Assembly: GCA_963783105.1 (NCBI GenBank) | Contig: CAWAMI010000003.1 | Coordinates: forward strand, 186,001-250,000 | DNA: 64,000 bases | Reading direction: 5' to 3' | DNA from: JAVEDQ01 sp963783105 | Lineage (GTDB): Bacteria > Actinomycetota > Actinomycetes > Frankiales > Frankiaceae | Shown here: positions 30,747 through 39,165 of the stretch, piece by piece | Numbering within the stretch: the stretch's first letter is position 1 | Layout of the letters: every line of letters begins with the position of its first letter | Program-made: the position numbers and the translations under genes | The notes under the pieces: generated by a model | Database searches by the model: none | What the model was told of the DNA's origin: nothing | What the model saw: only the letters and a program-made list of their open reading frames with translations

Positions 30747-31292
30747 GTGTTCTGCACCAGGTGCGGCCAGCAGAACCCGGCCGACGCACGGTTCTGCGCC
30801 CGATGCGGCAACGAACTCCTGCGCCCGGGTGAACCCGTGTCGCCGCCGGAGCGTTCGGCGGAGCAGACGTCCACGCTGAACATCGCGCAGATCGGCGCCG
30901 CCCTCGAGGGCGACGGTGCTGAGGAGACGCAGGATGTCGAGGCGGGCGCTGCCGTCGACGCGCTGCCGGGCGGTTCGGCACTGCTCGTCGTCAAGCGCGG
31001 CCCCAACGCCGGCAGCCGGTTCCTGCTCGACTCCGACGTGACGACCGCCGGTCGGCACCCGGACAGCGACATCTTCCTCGACGACGTCACCGTCTCGCGC
31101 CGGCACGCCGAGTTCCGGCGCGACGAGCAGACGAACGGCTTCGTCGTGCAGGACGTCGGCAGCTTGAACGGCACCTACCTCAACCGGGAGCGGATCGAGA
31201 CCGCCGAGCTCGCGAGCGGCGACGAGGTGCAGGTGGGCAAGTTCCGGCTCGTGTTCCTCACGGCCGCCCGCACCGGCGAGGGTGAGTCCTGA
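30747..31292 (+). CDS. garA: Zinc-ribbon and FHA-domain protein, GarA-like
   Basis: GarA/OdhI-type FHA proteins control 2-oxoglutarate and glutamate metabolism when phosphorylated by Ser/Thr kinases. This 181-residue version begins with a zinc ribbon (CTRCGQQNPADARFCARCG), absent from mycobacterial GarA. It is followed by a Thr-rich linker near 40-45 that may hold the phosphosite, and an FHA domain at about 75-175 with GRHPDSDIFLDDVTVSRRHAEF and SLNGTYLN. AGGAGGCGG precedes the GTG. The next MerR gene overlaps its stop. Confidence 0.87.
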   Translation: MFCTRCGQQNPADARFCARCGNELLRPGEPVSPPERSAEQTSTLNIAQIGAALEGDGAEETQDVEAGAAVDALPGGSALLVVKRGPNAGSRFLLDSDVTTAGRHPDSDIFLDDVTVSRRHAEFRRDEQTNGFVVQDVGSLNGTYLNRERIETAELASGDEVQVGKFRLVFLTAARTGEGES

Positions 31293-32179
31293 CCCACCCA
31301 CCCCACCCACCTCAGCAGCCGTCGGAGCCGAGCCGGCATGCAGCGTCCTCGAGCGGGCCGGCGGCCGCGCATCAGCCCGCGCTCGTTCCCGAGGCGGACG
31401 TCCCCGGCGGGCCGAGTCGCACCATCGGTGAGGTTCTCGCGGAACTGCGTCCGGTGTTCCCCGAACTCACGATCTCCAAGATCCGCTTCTACGAGGCGCA
31501 AGGGCTTCTGACGCCGCAGCGGACCGCGTCGGGCTACCGGAAGTTCTCCGCCGACGACGTCGCCCGGCTCCGCTACATCCTCACCGCCGCCCGCGACCAC
31601 TACCTGCCGCTCAAGGTCATCCGCGCCCAGCTCGAGGCGCTCGACCGGGGCGAGACGCCGGCGTCCGCGGCCCGGCAGGGGCTGGCGCTCGCGGATGGCG
31701 ACGGCGACGGTGATGGGGTGGGCCCCGGCACCGACGACGGCGACTCCGACATGACCCACGTGCCCGTCGAGCTCCGCCCGGAGGCGTTCGCCGCCGACAC
31801 GAGCGAGCTGCGGCTGTCCCGTCCCGAGCTGCTGCGCGCGAGCGGGCTGACCGCGGACCAATTGGCCGAACTCGAACAGTTCGGCCTGCTGACCACCCGT
31901 CCCGGCAGCACGTACTTCGACGGCGACGCGTTGCTGATCGCCAAGATCGTCGCGCAGATGAGCCGGTACGGGCTGGAGGCGCGGCACCTCCGGCCGGTGA
32001 AGGCCGCCGCCGATCGTGAGGTCGGCCTCGTCGAGCAGGTCGTCAGTCCGATGTCCCGGCAGCGGGCGCCCGGGGCCCGGGCCCAGGCGGCGCAGGCGGC
32101 CCGGGAGATGGCTTCGCTGTCGGTGCGGCTGCACGCGGCACTGGTTTCCGCCGGGCTGCGGTCCGCCCTGCGGGGCTGA
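31289..32179 (+). CDS. MerR-family regulator (Rv1828-like), probable CTG start
   Basis: A DNA-binding protein of about 296 residues. The helix-turn-helix reads TIGEVLAELRPVFPELTISKIRFYEAQGLLTPQRTASGYRKF (in parts), and a second effector-like domain follows a Gly/Asp-rich linker near 135-155. The frame is open only from 31286 and has no ATG, GTG or TTG before 31454, which lies inside the helix-turn-helix and would delete part of it. A CTG at 31289 overlaps the preceding TGA (CTGA) and has GAGGGTGAG just upstream, so it is my chosen start. The orthologous gene sits at the same place in mycobacteria. Confidence 0.8.
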   Translation: MTHPPHPPQQPSEPSRHAASSSGPAAAHQPALVPEADVPGGPSRTIGEVLAELRPVFPELTISKIRFYEAQGLLTPQRTASGYRKFSADDVARLRYILTAARDHYLPLKVIRAQLEALDRGETPASAARQGLALADGDGDGDGVGPGTDDGDSDMTHVPVELRPEAFAADTSELRLSRPELLRASGLTADQLAELEQFGLLTTRPGSTYFDGDALLIAKIVAQMSRYGLEARHLRPVKAAADREVGLVEQVVSPMSRQRAPGARAQAAQAAREMASLSVRLHAALVSAGLRSALRG

Positions 32180-32222
32180 CGGAGCGAAGGCGCTCGGCGG
32201 CCGGCAGCCGCACCGAACCCCG

Positions 32223-32241
32223 CGGGGACATTTGGTCCCCG
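32223..32241 (+). terminator. 7-bp hairpin between MerR and nuclease genes
   Basis: CGGGGAC, loop ATTTG, GTCCCCG. A perfect stem 44 bp after the MerR stop; no T-tract. Confidence 0.5.
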
Positions 32242-32302
32242 TGCAGGCACGAGGACCGTCCCCGCGCGCTACTGTCGGCTCGAGGAGGAAGGAGGTGCCG
32301 CC

Positions 32303-32785
32303 GTGCTCCGGTTGGACATCGTGGGCGTGCGCGTGGAACTTCCCTCCAAACAGCCGATCGTGCTCCTGCGCGAGGTGGGCGGCGAGCGGTACCTGCCGAT
32401 CTGGATCGGCGCCGTCGAGGCAACCGCCATCGCCTTCGCCCAGGAGGGCGTGGTGACGGCGCGGCCCATGACCCACGACCTGCTCCGCGACGTGCTGCAG
32501 GCCCTGGGCAACGACCTCGAGCGAGTCACGATCAACGACCTCCAGGACGGGGTCTTCTTCGCGACGCTGCACTTCGGCAGCGGCGTCGAGGTCTCCGCCC
32601 GCCCGTCCGACGCGATCGCGCTCGCGATGCGGATGGACGTGCCGGTCTTCGGCGCCGAGTCGGTGCTCGACGAGGCCGGCATCACGGTGCCGGACGAGGG
32701 CGAGGCGGACGAGGAGGGCGAGGTCGAGAAGTTCCGCGAGTTCCTCGACAACATCTCGCCGGAGGACTTCAACACCGGGTCCTGA
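32303..32785 (+). CDS. Bifunctional nuclease family protein (DUF151)
   Basis: A 160-residue protein of the BFN/DUF151 family, some members of which cleave DNA and RNA; Rv1829 is the mycobacterial counterpart. Characteristic segments are LPIWIGAVEATAIAFAQEG, RPMTHDLLRDVLQALG and VSARPSDAIALAMRMDVPVF. The C-terminus is very acidic. A good site, GGAGG, lies before the GTG. It is flanked by MerR genes as in other actinomycetes. Confidence 0.9.
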   Translation: MLRLDIVGVRVELPSKQPIVLLREVGGERYLPIWIGAVEATAIAFAQEGVVTARPMTHDLLRDVLQALGNDLERVTINDLQDGVFFATLHFGSGVEVSARPSDAIALAMRMDVPVFGAESVLDEAGITVPDEGEADEEGEVEKFREFLDNISPEDFNTGS

Positions 32786-33036
32786 CCCGGTCACCGGATC
32801 GCTCACCCCCGTCCGGGCGTGTCGGCCGCGACAGGCCGTGGAAACCTCACCGCTGTCGTTCTCACGGCCTATGCTCACCGGGAGACGACGACACACCCGC
32901 GCTCCTGCTTGAAGCGCCTCGGTGACCCTCGTACGGTCAGCAGTCCCGGCAGAACGGCAGGGCCGGGTCGGGTTGGCCTCGTGCAGGTCTGCGCCGGGCG
33001 GTGCACCTGCCGGGAAGTCGACAGGAGGTGGGCGGC

Positions 33037-33636
33037 GTGGGCGGACGTGCGAGCGGCGGTGAGCAGGCCCGGCACGAGGACGGTGCGAGCACCTTCCCGG
33101 AGCAGGGCGCGTTGTTCCCGGACGACCGGCCGCTGCCGGACGCCGATGCGGGCTACCGCGGTCCCACCGCGCACAAGGCGGCAGGGATCAGCTACCGCCA
33201 GCTCGACTACTGGGCCCGGACCGGGCTGGTCGTGCCGAGCGTGCGGGATGCGAGCGGTTCCGGCACCCAGCGGCTCTACAGCTTCCGCGACATCCTCGTG
33301 CTCAAGGTCGTCAAGCGCCTGCTCGACGCCGGGGTCTCGCTGCAGAACATCCGCAACGCCATCGAGCACCTGCGCAGCCGCGGCGTCGACGACCTCGCCC
33401 GCATCACGCTGATGTCCGACGGGGCGACCGTCTACGAGTGCACCTCGGCGGACGAGGTCACCGACCTGCTGGCCGGCGGCCAGGGCGTGTTCGGCATCGC
33501 GGTCGGCCGTGTGGTCACCGAGGTGCAGGGCCAGCTGGCCGAGATGCCCGCCGAGAAGGCCGCCGTCGAGGGGGAGCCGCACCCCGCCGACGAACTCGCG
33601 ACGCGTCGGCACCGTCGCCGGGCCAGCGGGGAGTAG
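33037..33636 (+). CDS. ftsR: MerR-family regulator, Rv1830/FtsR-like
   Basis: A 199-residue regulator. After an unconserved N-terminus comes the MerR helix-turn-helix, AAGISYRQLDYWARTGLVVPSVRD and SFRDILVLKVVKRLLDAGVSLQNIRNAIEHL. The tail is basic. In corynebacteria FtsR activates ftsZ. The GTG at 33037 is preferred over 33001 because AGGAGG lies 9 nt before it. It is the last gene of the conserved block. Confidence 0.87.
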   Translation: MGGRASGGEQARHEDGASTFPEQGALFPDDRPLPDADAGYRGPTAHKAAGISYRQLDYWARTGLVVPSVRDASGSGTQRLYSFRDILVLKVVKRLLDAGVSLQNIRNAIEHLRSRGVDDLARITLMSDGATVYECTSADEVTDLLAGGQGVFGIAVGRVVTEVQGQLAEMPAEKAAVEGEPHPADELATRRHRRRASGE

Positions 33637-33675
33637 CGCACCAGCGCGCTCTGCCGCCCCACACACACGCCGGAG

Positions 33676-33769
33676 TTGGTGTCGGCACCCGACCCGACCT
33701 GCTCGGAGACGCAACGCCAGACTTGGTGTCGGCACCGATCCCGACCTGCTCGGCAACGCCACACCTGAC
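33676..33769 (+). repeat. 47-bp tandem duplication
   Basis: Two adjacent 47-nt units (33676-33722 and 33723-33769) share TTGGTGTCGGCACC and CCGACCTGCTCGG and differ at scattered positions. Each unit contains short inverted repeats (GGTG with CACC, CCGA with TCGG). It lies in a 265-bp gap between convergent genes. Confidence 0.8.
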
Positions 33770-33901
33770 GTGGCGTAGCGATCGATGTCGCGCGCCCGAC
33801 CGTCCAGTACCGCCGGGGCTGTGGGCGTTTCGGGCACCCATAGAGGCGCAAAACCGCCACACCTCGAGGTGCGCGACCGCGCGAGAGCGCTGGCCTCCCG
33901 C

Positions 33902-34594
33902 TCAGTCGAGCGCGCCGAGGATCTCCTCGAGCGCGTCCACGACGACGAGCCCCGGCAGATCCGGCACCTCGACGGGACCGGCGTCCGGTCCCCACTCGAG
34001 CGGGCGGCGGACGAACACCGGACGCATCCCGAGCTCCGCGGCCGCGGCGAGGTCGCTGCCGTGCGCGGCGACCATCGCGGCCTCTTCCAGCGGGCATTCG
34101 AGCAGCTCTGCGGCCCGCCGGTAGACCGCCGGGTCGGGCTTGTAGCTGCCGGCCAGCTCGGCGGAGAGCACGGCGTCGACGGTCAGGTCGCCGAAGCGCA
34201 TCAGGTCGACCAGCAGTGCGACGTGGCCGTTGGAGAGCGTCGCCGTGCAGTAGGTGGTGCGCAGCCGGTGGAGCCCGTGGCGGGTGTCCGGCCATGGCGG
34301 GAGCTCGCGCCAGGACAGCACGAGCTGCGCGCGTTCCGACGCCGGCAGGTGGACGGAGTGTCCGGCGAGGACGTCGTCGAGGGTCTCGGCCTGCAGCGCG
34401 TCCAGGTTGCGCCAGGTCGGCTGCTGCCGGGCGGCGAGCATGGCGCCCGGGTAGGCGCGTCGCCAGTCGTCGGTCAGGGCGGACCAGTCGGCGTCGAGGC
34501 CGGTGCGGCGACCCGCGTCGGCGAAGGCGTCGAGGATGCCGGTACGCCAGTCGACCAGCGTGCCGAAGGTGTCGAAGAACAGGACCCGGGTCAC
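33902..34594 (-). CDS. Haloacid dehalogenase type II-like HAD hydrolase
   Basis: A 230-residue HAD enzyme with the nucleophile Asp8 in LFFDTFGTLVDW, motif II in TLSNGHVALL, the motif III Lys in GSYKPDPAVYRRA, and HGSDLAAAAELGM. The DTFGT signature is that of the 2-haloacid dehalogenase branch rather than classic phosphatases (DxDGT), but the real substrate is unknown. It starts at GTG and stands alone between repeats and DUF5999. Confidence 0.85.
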   Translation of the reverse strand: MTRVLFFDTFGTLVDWRTGILDAFADAGRRTGLDADWSALTDDWRRAYPGAMLAARQQPTWRNLDALQAETLDDVLAGHSVHLPASERAQLVLSWRELPPWPDTRHGLHRLRTTYCTATLSNGHVALLVDLMRFGDLTVDAVLSAELAGSYKPDPAVYRRAAELLECPLEEAAMVAAHGSDLAAAAELGMRPVFVRRPLEWGPDAGPVEVPDLPGLVVVDALEEILGALD

Positions 34595-34646
34595 GCCGAC
34601 GAGGGTGTCACGCCGACGCTCGCCGGCGCGAACTCGGCCACGACGG

Positions 34647-34868
34647 TCAGGCGGCGACGCACTCGAGCCGAGGAGCAGGGATCAGGCCGGCGCCGCCGCG
34701 GTGCGGGCCGATCGTGGAGCAGTCGGGCAGCAGCTCGCCGGTGTCCTCGAACAGGATGACGCCGTTGCACAGCAGGCTCCAGCCCTGCTCAGGGTGGCCG
34801 GAGACGACCTTCGCCGCTTCGCGGTCAGCCGCGGTCGAGCTGGGACAGATCGGGGTGTGCTGGCACAT
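34647..34868 (-). CDS. DUF5999 family protein
   Basis: A 73-residue actinobacterial protein starting MCQHTPICPSSTAADREAA and continuing HPEQGWSLLCNGVILFEDTGELLPD. The family is conserved and of unknown function. The Cys-His opening suggests metal binding. Divergent from the GT20 gene. Confidence 0.83.
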   Translation of the reverse strand: MCQHTPICPSSTAADREAAKVVSGHPEQGWSLLCNGVILFEDTGELLPDCSTIGPHRGGAGLIPAPRLECVAA

Positions 34869-35084
34869 GCGCGCTCCAGAAGCGGGTTCGCCCTGCCGGG
34901 TCTTGCCGTCCTCAGTTGCGTCGGCACCGACGTCGGATGTCCGCATGGCCCATGTGGAGCATTTCACATCTGGTCCCGCTGGTCCGAACGCCGCCTCTGC
35001 CGTCGAGCGACCGGGGGCAAGGCTGGGCCGAGTGGCAATTGCCGGCGTCGCCCCGGGCCTGAGTGGCCGGGATTCTGAGAAGAT

Positions 35085-36704
35085 ATGGGCGTGCCCGACG
35101 ACCATTCCGAACTGCCGCTGGTCCTGCTCTCCCACCGCGGACCGGTGAGCTTCGGGCGTGACGGTGACCGGCGCACGGCCACCAAGGGCAGTGGCGGGCT
35201 CGTCACGGCGCTCCTCGGGCTCGCCGAGCACCTCTCCGACGCGGTATGGGTCTGCGCCGCGTCCAGCGACGAGGACATCGCCGTCGCGCGGGAGGCCGAG
35301 GGCCGCAGCGTCCGGGTCCAGACGAGCCCGCAGCTCGGGCTCGTCGGGGACAGCGACACCGGGGACGGCGGCGGCGGCAAGGGCGACTCCGCGGCCGAGG
35401 CGGACGAGGACGGCAAGACGCTCGAGGTCCGCATGATCGAGACGGACCCGTGGCAGCACGAGGCGTTCTACACCGTCGTCTCGAACCCCATCCTGTGGTT
35501 CATCCAGCACGGGCTGTACGGGCTGACGTTCGCGCCCGTGCTCACCGCGAACGAGCACACCGCCTTCACCGACGGCTACGCGGCGGTCAACAGCCGCTTC
35601 GCGGACGCGGTGGCGGAGGAGGTCGAGGCCCGCGGCGGCAAGGCCCTCGTGATGCTGCAGGACTACCACTTCTACCTGGTGGCCGGCGACGTCCGGAAGC
35701 GCTGCCCCGATGCGCTGCTCAGCCACTTCATCCACATCCCGTGGCCCGGGCCGGACTCCTGGCGGATCCTCCCGCCGTACATGCGCGAGCGGCTGCTCTA
35801 CGGCCTGCTCGGCAGCGACGTCGTCGCCTTCCACACCGAGCGTTACGCCCGCAACTTCATCCACTGCGTGAAGGAACTGCTCGGGCTTCCGGTCGACCTC
35901 GACCACCTGAGCGTCGAGGTGGACGGCCGGACGGTCTACGCCCGGCACTACCCGATCTCGGTCGACCCGGCGGCGCTCGAGTCGGTGGCCGCCAGCGACG
36001 AGGTCGCCGCGCACGCGGCGACGCTGTCCGAGATGTACCTCGAGAACCCGGAGCCCGGTGAGGACACCGACGACCGCGAACGGCAGCTGATCGTCCGGGT
36101 GGACCGCACGGATCCGAGCAAGAACGTCGTCCGTGGCTTCCTCGCCTTCGGCGCCATGCTGGACCAGCATCCCGAGTTGTCCGGCAAGGTCAGCTTCCTC
36201 GCGCTGCTGCAGCCCAGCCGGACCGATGTCGCCGAGTACAGCGACTACATCGCGACGATCGGCGCGGTCGTCGCCGAGATCAACGCCCGGCACACCCGCC
36301 ACGGGCAGCAGCCGATCGACCTGCGGATGGTCGAGGACTTCCCGCTCGCCGTCGCCGCGTACTCCATCTGCGACGTCCTCATGGTGAACGCCCTGGCCGA
36401 CGGGATGAACCTCGTCGCGAAGGAGGTGCCGGTGGTCAACCGGCGCGCGGGCGTCCTGGCGCTGTCGGAGAACACCGGGGCGCACGAGGAGCTCGGCGCC
36501 TACGCCGTGACGCTGTACCCCTTCGACATCCAGCAGATGGCTGACGCGCTGCACGAGGCGCTGACCATGCCCCTCGACGAGCGGGAGCGCCTGCTCGCGG
36601 CCGCAGCCGAACAGGTGCGCGAGCACGACGTCGCCGACTGGCTGTCGGCACAGCTGCGGGATCTCGGGAAGATCCGCGGCGACGTGCCGTCGACGCCCGG
36701 CTGA
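35085..36704 (+). CDS. GT20 trehalose-6-phosphate synthase-like enzyme
   Basis: A 539-residue retaining glucosyltransferase. GT20 landmarks are LLSHRGPVSF (in place of VSNRLP), MLQDYHFYLV, LSHFIHIPWPGPDSW, VDRTDPSKNVVRGFLAF (in place of VDRLDYSKG) and the donor site DGMNLVAKE. An acidic Gly-rich insert at about 85-110 is unusual. The divergence makes T6P synthesis likely but not certain; other GT20 products are possible. No trehalose-6-phosphate phosphatase gene is adjacent. It would be a second trehalose route beside TreXYZ. Confidence 0.82.
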   Translation: MGVPDDHSELPLVLLSHRGPVSFGRDGDRRTATKGSGGLVTALLGLAEHLSDAVWVCAASSDEDIAVAREAEGRSVRVQTSPQLGLVGDSDTGDGGGGKGDSAAEADEDGKTLEVRMIETDPWQHEAFYTVVSNPILWFIQHGLYGLTFAPVLTANEHTAFTDGYAAVNSRFADAVAEEVEARGGKALVMLQDYHFYLVAGDVRKRCPDALLSHFIHIPWPGPDSWRILPPYMRERLLYGLLGSDVVAFHTERYARNFIHCVKELLGLPVDLDHLSVEVDGRTVYARHYPISVDPAALESVAASDEVAAHAATLSEMYLENPEPGEDTDDRERQLIVRVDRTDPSKNVVRGFLAFGAMLDQHPELSGKVSFLALLQPSRTDVAEYSDYIATIGAVVAEINARHTRHGQQPIDLRMVEDFPLAVAAYSICDVLMVNALADGMNLVAKEVPVVNRRAGVLALSENTGAHEELGAYAVTLYPFDIQQMADALHEALTMPLDERERLLAAAAEQVREHDVADWLSAQLRDLGKIRGDVPSTPG

Positions 36705-36758
36705 CCAGCCGCCCGATAGCATTCAGGGCAACGACGACAGGCGATCGAAGGGACTTCC

Positions 36759-36953
36759 GTGGCGGACACAGGCGGGCCACACGGCCAGACAGGCGCGTGG
36801 ATCTCGGTGTTCATCATCGTGGCCGCGTTCATCATCGGGGTCGTCGCGATGGTCGCCGACAACAGCCTGGTGCTGTGGATCATCGCGGGGGTCGTCCTCG
36901 TGATCGGCGGCATCGGGGCCCTCGCGTCCCGGATCATGGAGCTGGGGCATTAG
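36759..36953 (+). CDS. Small two-helix membrane protein (HGxxPAAW-like)
   Basis: A 64-residue protein with two hydrophobic helices (ISVFIIVAAFIIGVVAMVA and LVLWIIAGVVLVIGGIGAL). Its N-terminal HGQTGAW matches the HGxxPAAW family in loosened form. The GTG follows a GAAGGGA site. The next gene begins at or inside its stop codon. Confidence 0.75.
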   Translation: MADTGGPHGQTGAWISVFIIVAAFIIGVVAMVADNSLVLWIIAGVVLVIGGIGALASRIMELGH

Positions 36954-36954
36954 C

Positions 36955-38067
36955 CTGCGGGTCTGGTTCAACGAGACCTACCGCGGCACCTACCAGCTGA
37001 TCGGTCTGCTCCGCGCCGCGGGGCACGACCTCACGGCGATCGGTTCACACCGGACGTCGAGCACCCCGTTCCTCCAGGCCTGCGACGCCGTCGTTCCGGA
37101 GCCGCCGACCGATGGCGACGCCTTCGTCGACGCGGCCCTCGAGATCTGCCGCCGTGCGGCGGTCGACGTGTTCGTCCCGGGGCGCAACATGCTCGCCGTC
37201 GCCCGTCGTCAGGGCGAGTTCGAGGCCGCCGGCGTGGCCGTGCAGGTGTCGCCGGCGGAGGCGATTGCGGGGCTGGCCGGAAAGGCGGACACCTACGCCG
37301 CCGCCGCCGAACTGGGTGTCGCCGGTCCGGTCACCCGCACGGTGACGACCCTCGCGGGCTTCCGCGCCGCCGTCGCCGACATCCGAGCCCGCGCGCCCGG
37401 CACGCGCGTGTGCTTCAAGCCCGACCTGGACTTCGGCGGGCACGGCTTCCGGGTCCTCGACGACCGGGCCGACACGTTCGCCGAGCTGACCGAGCCGCCG
37501 TCGGTCCGGATCAGCCACGCGACCGCGGAGCGGCTGTTCGGCAGCGTGGAGGAGTTCCCGCCGCTGATCGTCAGCGAGTTCCTCGAGGGCGCCGAGATCT
37601 CCATCGACTGCCTCAGCACCCCGGACGGTCGGCTGCTCGCCGCCCTGCCGCGGAGCAAGGACGGGCTGCCCTGGACGCGCGAGCTGGTCGATGACCAGGC
37701 GGCCGTCGCGATCGCCCGGCGGATGGTCGAGGGACTGGGGCTGCGCTACCTGTCGAACGTGCAGGTCCGCTACCGCGTGCGGGAGGGCGAGCGCGGGGGT
37801 GTCTTCAGGGAGCCCGTGCTGCTCGAGGTCAACACCCGGGCCGCCTCCGGGCTGTACCAGGCGTGCCTGGCGGGGTCGGTGAACCTGCCCGACCTGGCCC
37901 TGCGGATGGTGCTCGGCGAAACGGTCGACCCGCCGCGGCCCGCCTTCGGACGGTCGGTGCTGGTCTACAACGAGGCCATGCCGTTCCTGCCGGTCGATTC
38001 TGTGTGTGTCGGGGCCCTGCCGGACGCGAGCAGCTCGGCTCAGCCGAGCGGCGCCGGCGGGCGGTAG
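36955..38067 (+). CDS. ATP-grasp enzyme with non-standard start codon
   Basis: An ATP-dependent carboxylate ligase-fold protein of about 370 residues. The N-terminal domain begins LRVWFNETYRGTYQLIGLLR. The ATP-grasp core has VCFKPDLDFGGHGF, LIVSEFLEGAEISIDCL and VLLEVNTRAASGLYQACL (catalytic Glu-x-Asn). The frame is open from 36904 but has no ATG, GTG or TTG until 37168, which would delete the whole N-domain. I propose CTG 36955; ATT 36949, 7 nt after GGAG, is the alternative. Its 3' end overlaps the convergent kinase gene by 28 bp. Substrate unknown. Confidence 0.78.
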   Translation: MRVWFNETYRGTYQLIGLLRAAGHDLTAIGSHRTSSTPFLQACDAVVPEPPTDGDAFVDAALEICRRAAVDVFVPGRNMLAVARRQGEFEAAGVAVQVSPAEAIAGLAGKADTYAAAAELGVAGPVTRTVTTLAGFRAAVADIRARAPGTRVCFKPDLDFGGHGFRVLDDRADTFAELTEPPSVRISHATAERLFGSVEEFPPLIVSEFLEGAEISIDCLSTPDGRLLAALPRSKDGLPWTRELVDDQAAVAIARRMVEGLGLRYLSNVQVRYRVREGERGGVFREPVLLEVNTRAASGLYQACLAGSVNLPDLALRMVLGETVDPPRPAFGRSVLVYNEAMPFLPVDSVCVGALPDASSSAQPSGAGGR

Positions 38068-39044
38068 CCCGGGGGAGGAGCCGACGGCGGCGCCGAGGTC
38101 GGGCGGGCCGTCGGATAGCCGGCACCATGCCGCGGATAGGGCGGCTGCGCCGGAGGCGGGGGAGGCGGTGGCGGTGGCACCGGACGTGCCGCCTGGTGCC
38201 GGAAGGCGGGCGCCGCGTCCCGGCGGGGGAGCAGGTAGCTCAGCAGGTCGGGCGCGGCCGGTCGGCGCTGCGGCTCCTTGGCGAACGCCGCGGCGAGCAC
38301 CGGCTTCAGGCGGGGCTCGATCTTCGGGTCGGTCAGGTCGGGCTCGTTCGCCACCACGCGGTAGAGCACCGCGGCCGGCGAGCCCTCGCCGAACGGGGGG
38401 CGACCGGTGGCGGCGAAGTAGACGACCGAGGCCCAGCAGAACACGTCGGTGAGCGGCAGCACCTTCGCGCCGTGCACCTGCTCCGGCGCCATCCAGCCCG
38501 TGGAGCCGACGAGTAGGCCGGTCCGGGTCAGCGATGCCCCGTCGGTCGCCGAGGCGATGCCGAAGTCGATCACCTTGAGGCCTCGTGGTGCGCACAGCAC
38601 GTTGGCGGGCTTCAGGTCCCGGTGGACCAGGCCCACCGAGTGGATGGACAGCAGGGCCTCGGCCAGGCCCGCGGCGAGGGCGTGCTGACGGCGCGGGTCG
38701 AGGGGTCCGTAGCGCTCGACGAGCGTGGCGAGGTCCGGCCCCTTGATGTACTCACTGACCATGTACGGCGTCTCGTCGTCGGGGTCGGCCGCCAGCACGT
38801 TGACCACGCAGGCGCCGGAGACCCGGCGGGCAGCCGCCACCTCACGCTGGAACCGGGCGCGGAAGCCCGGGTCGTCCGCCAACTCGGAGCGGACCAGCTT
38901 GACCGCCACCTGCCCGCTCGGCCCGTCGTCATCGAGAGCTTGGCCGAGATAGACGACGCCCATCCCGCCTGCGCCGAGCCGCCCCAGGAGGCGGTATCCG
39001 GCGACCTCGCGGGGGTCGTCGGGGGTGAGGGGCTTCAGGGGCAC
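38040..39044 (-). CDS. Soluble Ser/Thr protein kinase (PknB-like kinase domain)
   Basis: A 334-residue kinase. The kinase domain (about 15-260) is complete: GRLGAGGMGVVYLG, catalytic Lys in VAVKLV, HRDLKPANVL, DFGIAS and WMAPEQ. After it comes a proline-rich tail with a run of nine prolines. No transmembrane helix or PASTA domain is present, so the protein is probably cytoplasmic. AAAGGA lies 5 nt before the GTG start. FHA proteins such as the GarA-like one could be targets, but no link is shown. Confidence 0.92.
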   Translation of the reverse strand: MPLKPLTPDDPREVAGYRLLGRLGAGGMGVVYLGQALDDDGPSGQVAVKLVRSELADDPGFRARFQREVAAARRVSGACVVNVLAADPDDETPYMVSEYIKGPDLATLVERYGPLDPRRQHALAAGLAEALLSIHSVGLVHRDLKPANVLCAPRGLKVIDFGIASATDGASLTRTGLLVGSTGWMAPEQVHGAKVLPLTDVFCWASVVYFAATGRPPFGEGSPAAVLYRVVANEPDLTDPKIEPRLKPVLAAAFAKEPQRRPAAPDLLSYLLPRRDAAPAFRHQAARPVPPPPPPPPPAQPPYPRHGAGYPTARPTSAPPSAPPPGYRPPAPLG

Positions 39045-39165
39045 CGAGGTCCTTTGGATGCAGAGTCTTGGGGCGCAGGCGATCACTGTGCAGAGAACAC
39101 CGTCCACGGTGCACCGTGCCGAACTCGCTCGTCCAGCTTTCGGACAAATCGGCGCACCAGAAGGT

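Noticed and set aside
31175..32896. 573-codon minus-strand ORF
   Set aside because: Antisense shadow of the MerR and bifunctional-nuclease genes, without any recognisable domain.
33676..33769. CRISPR-like array
   Set aside because: Only two adjacent diverged units without spacers, and no cas genes in the window.
34869..36722. Long minus-strand frame opposite the GT20 gene
   Set aside because: Only its last 73 codons (DUF5999) are real; the rest mirrors the GT20 coding sequence.
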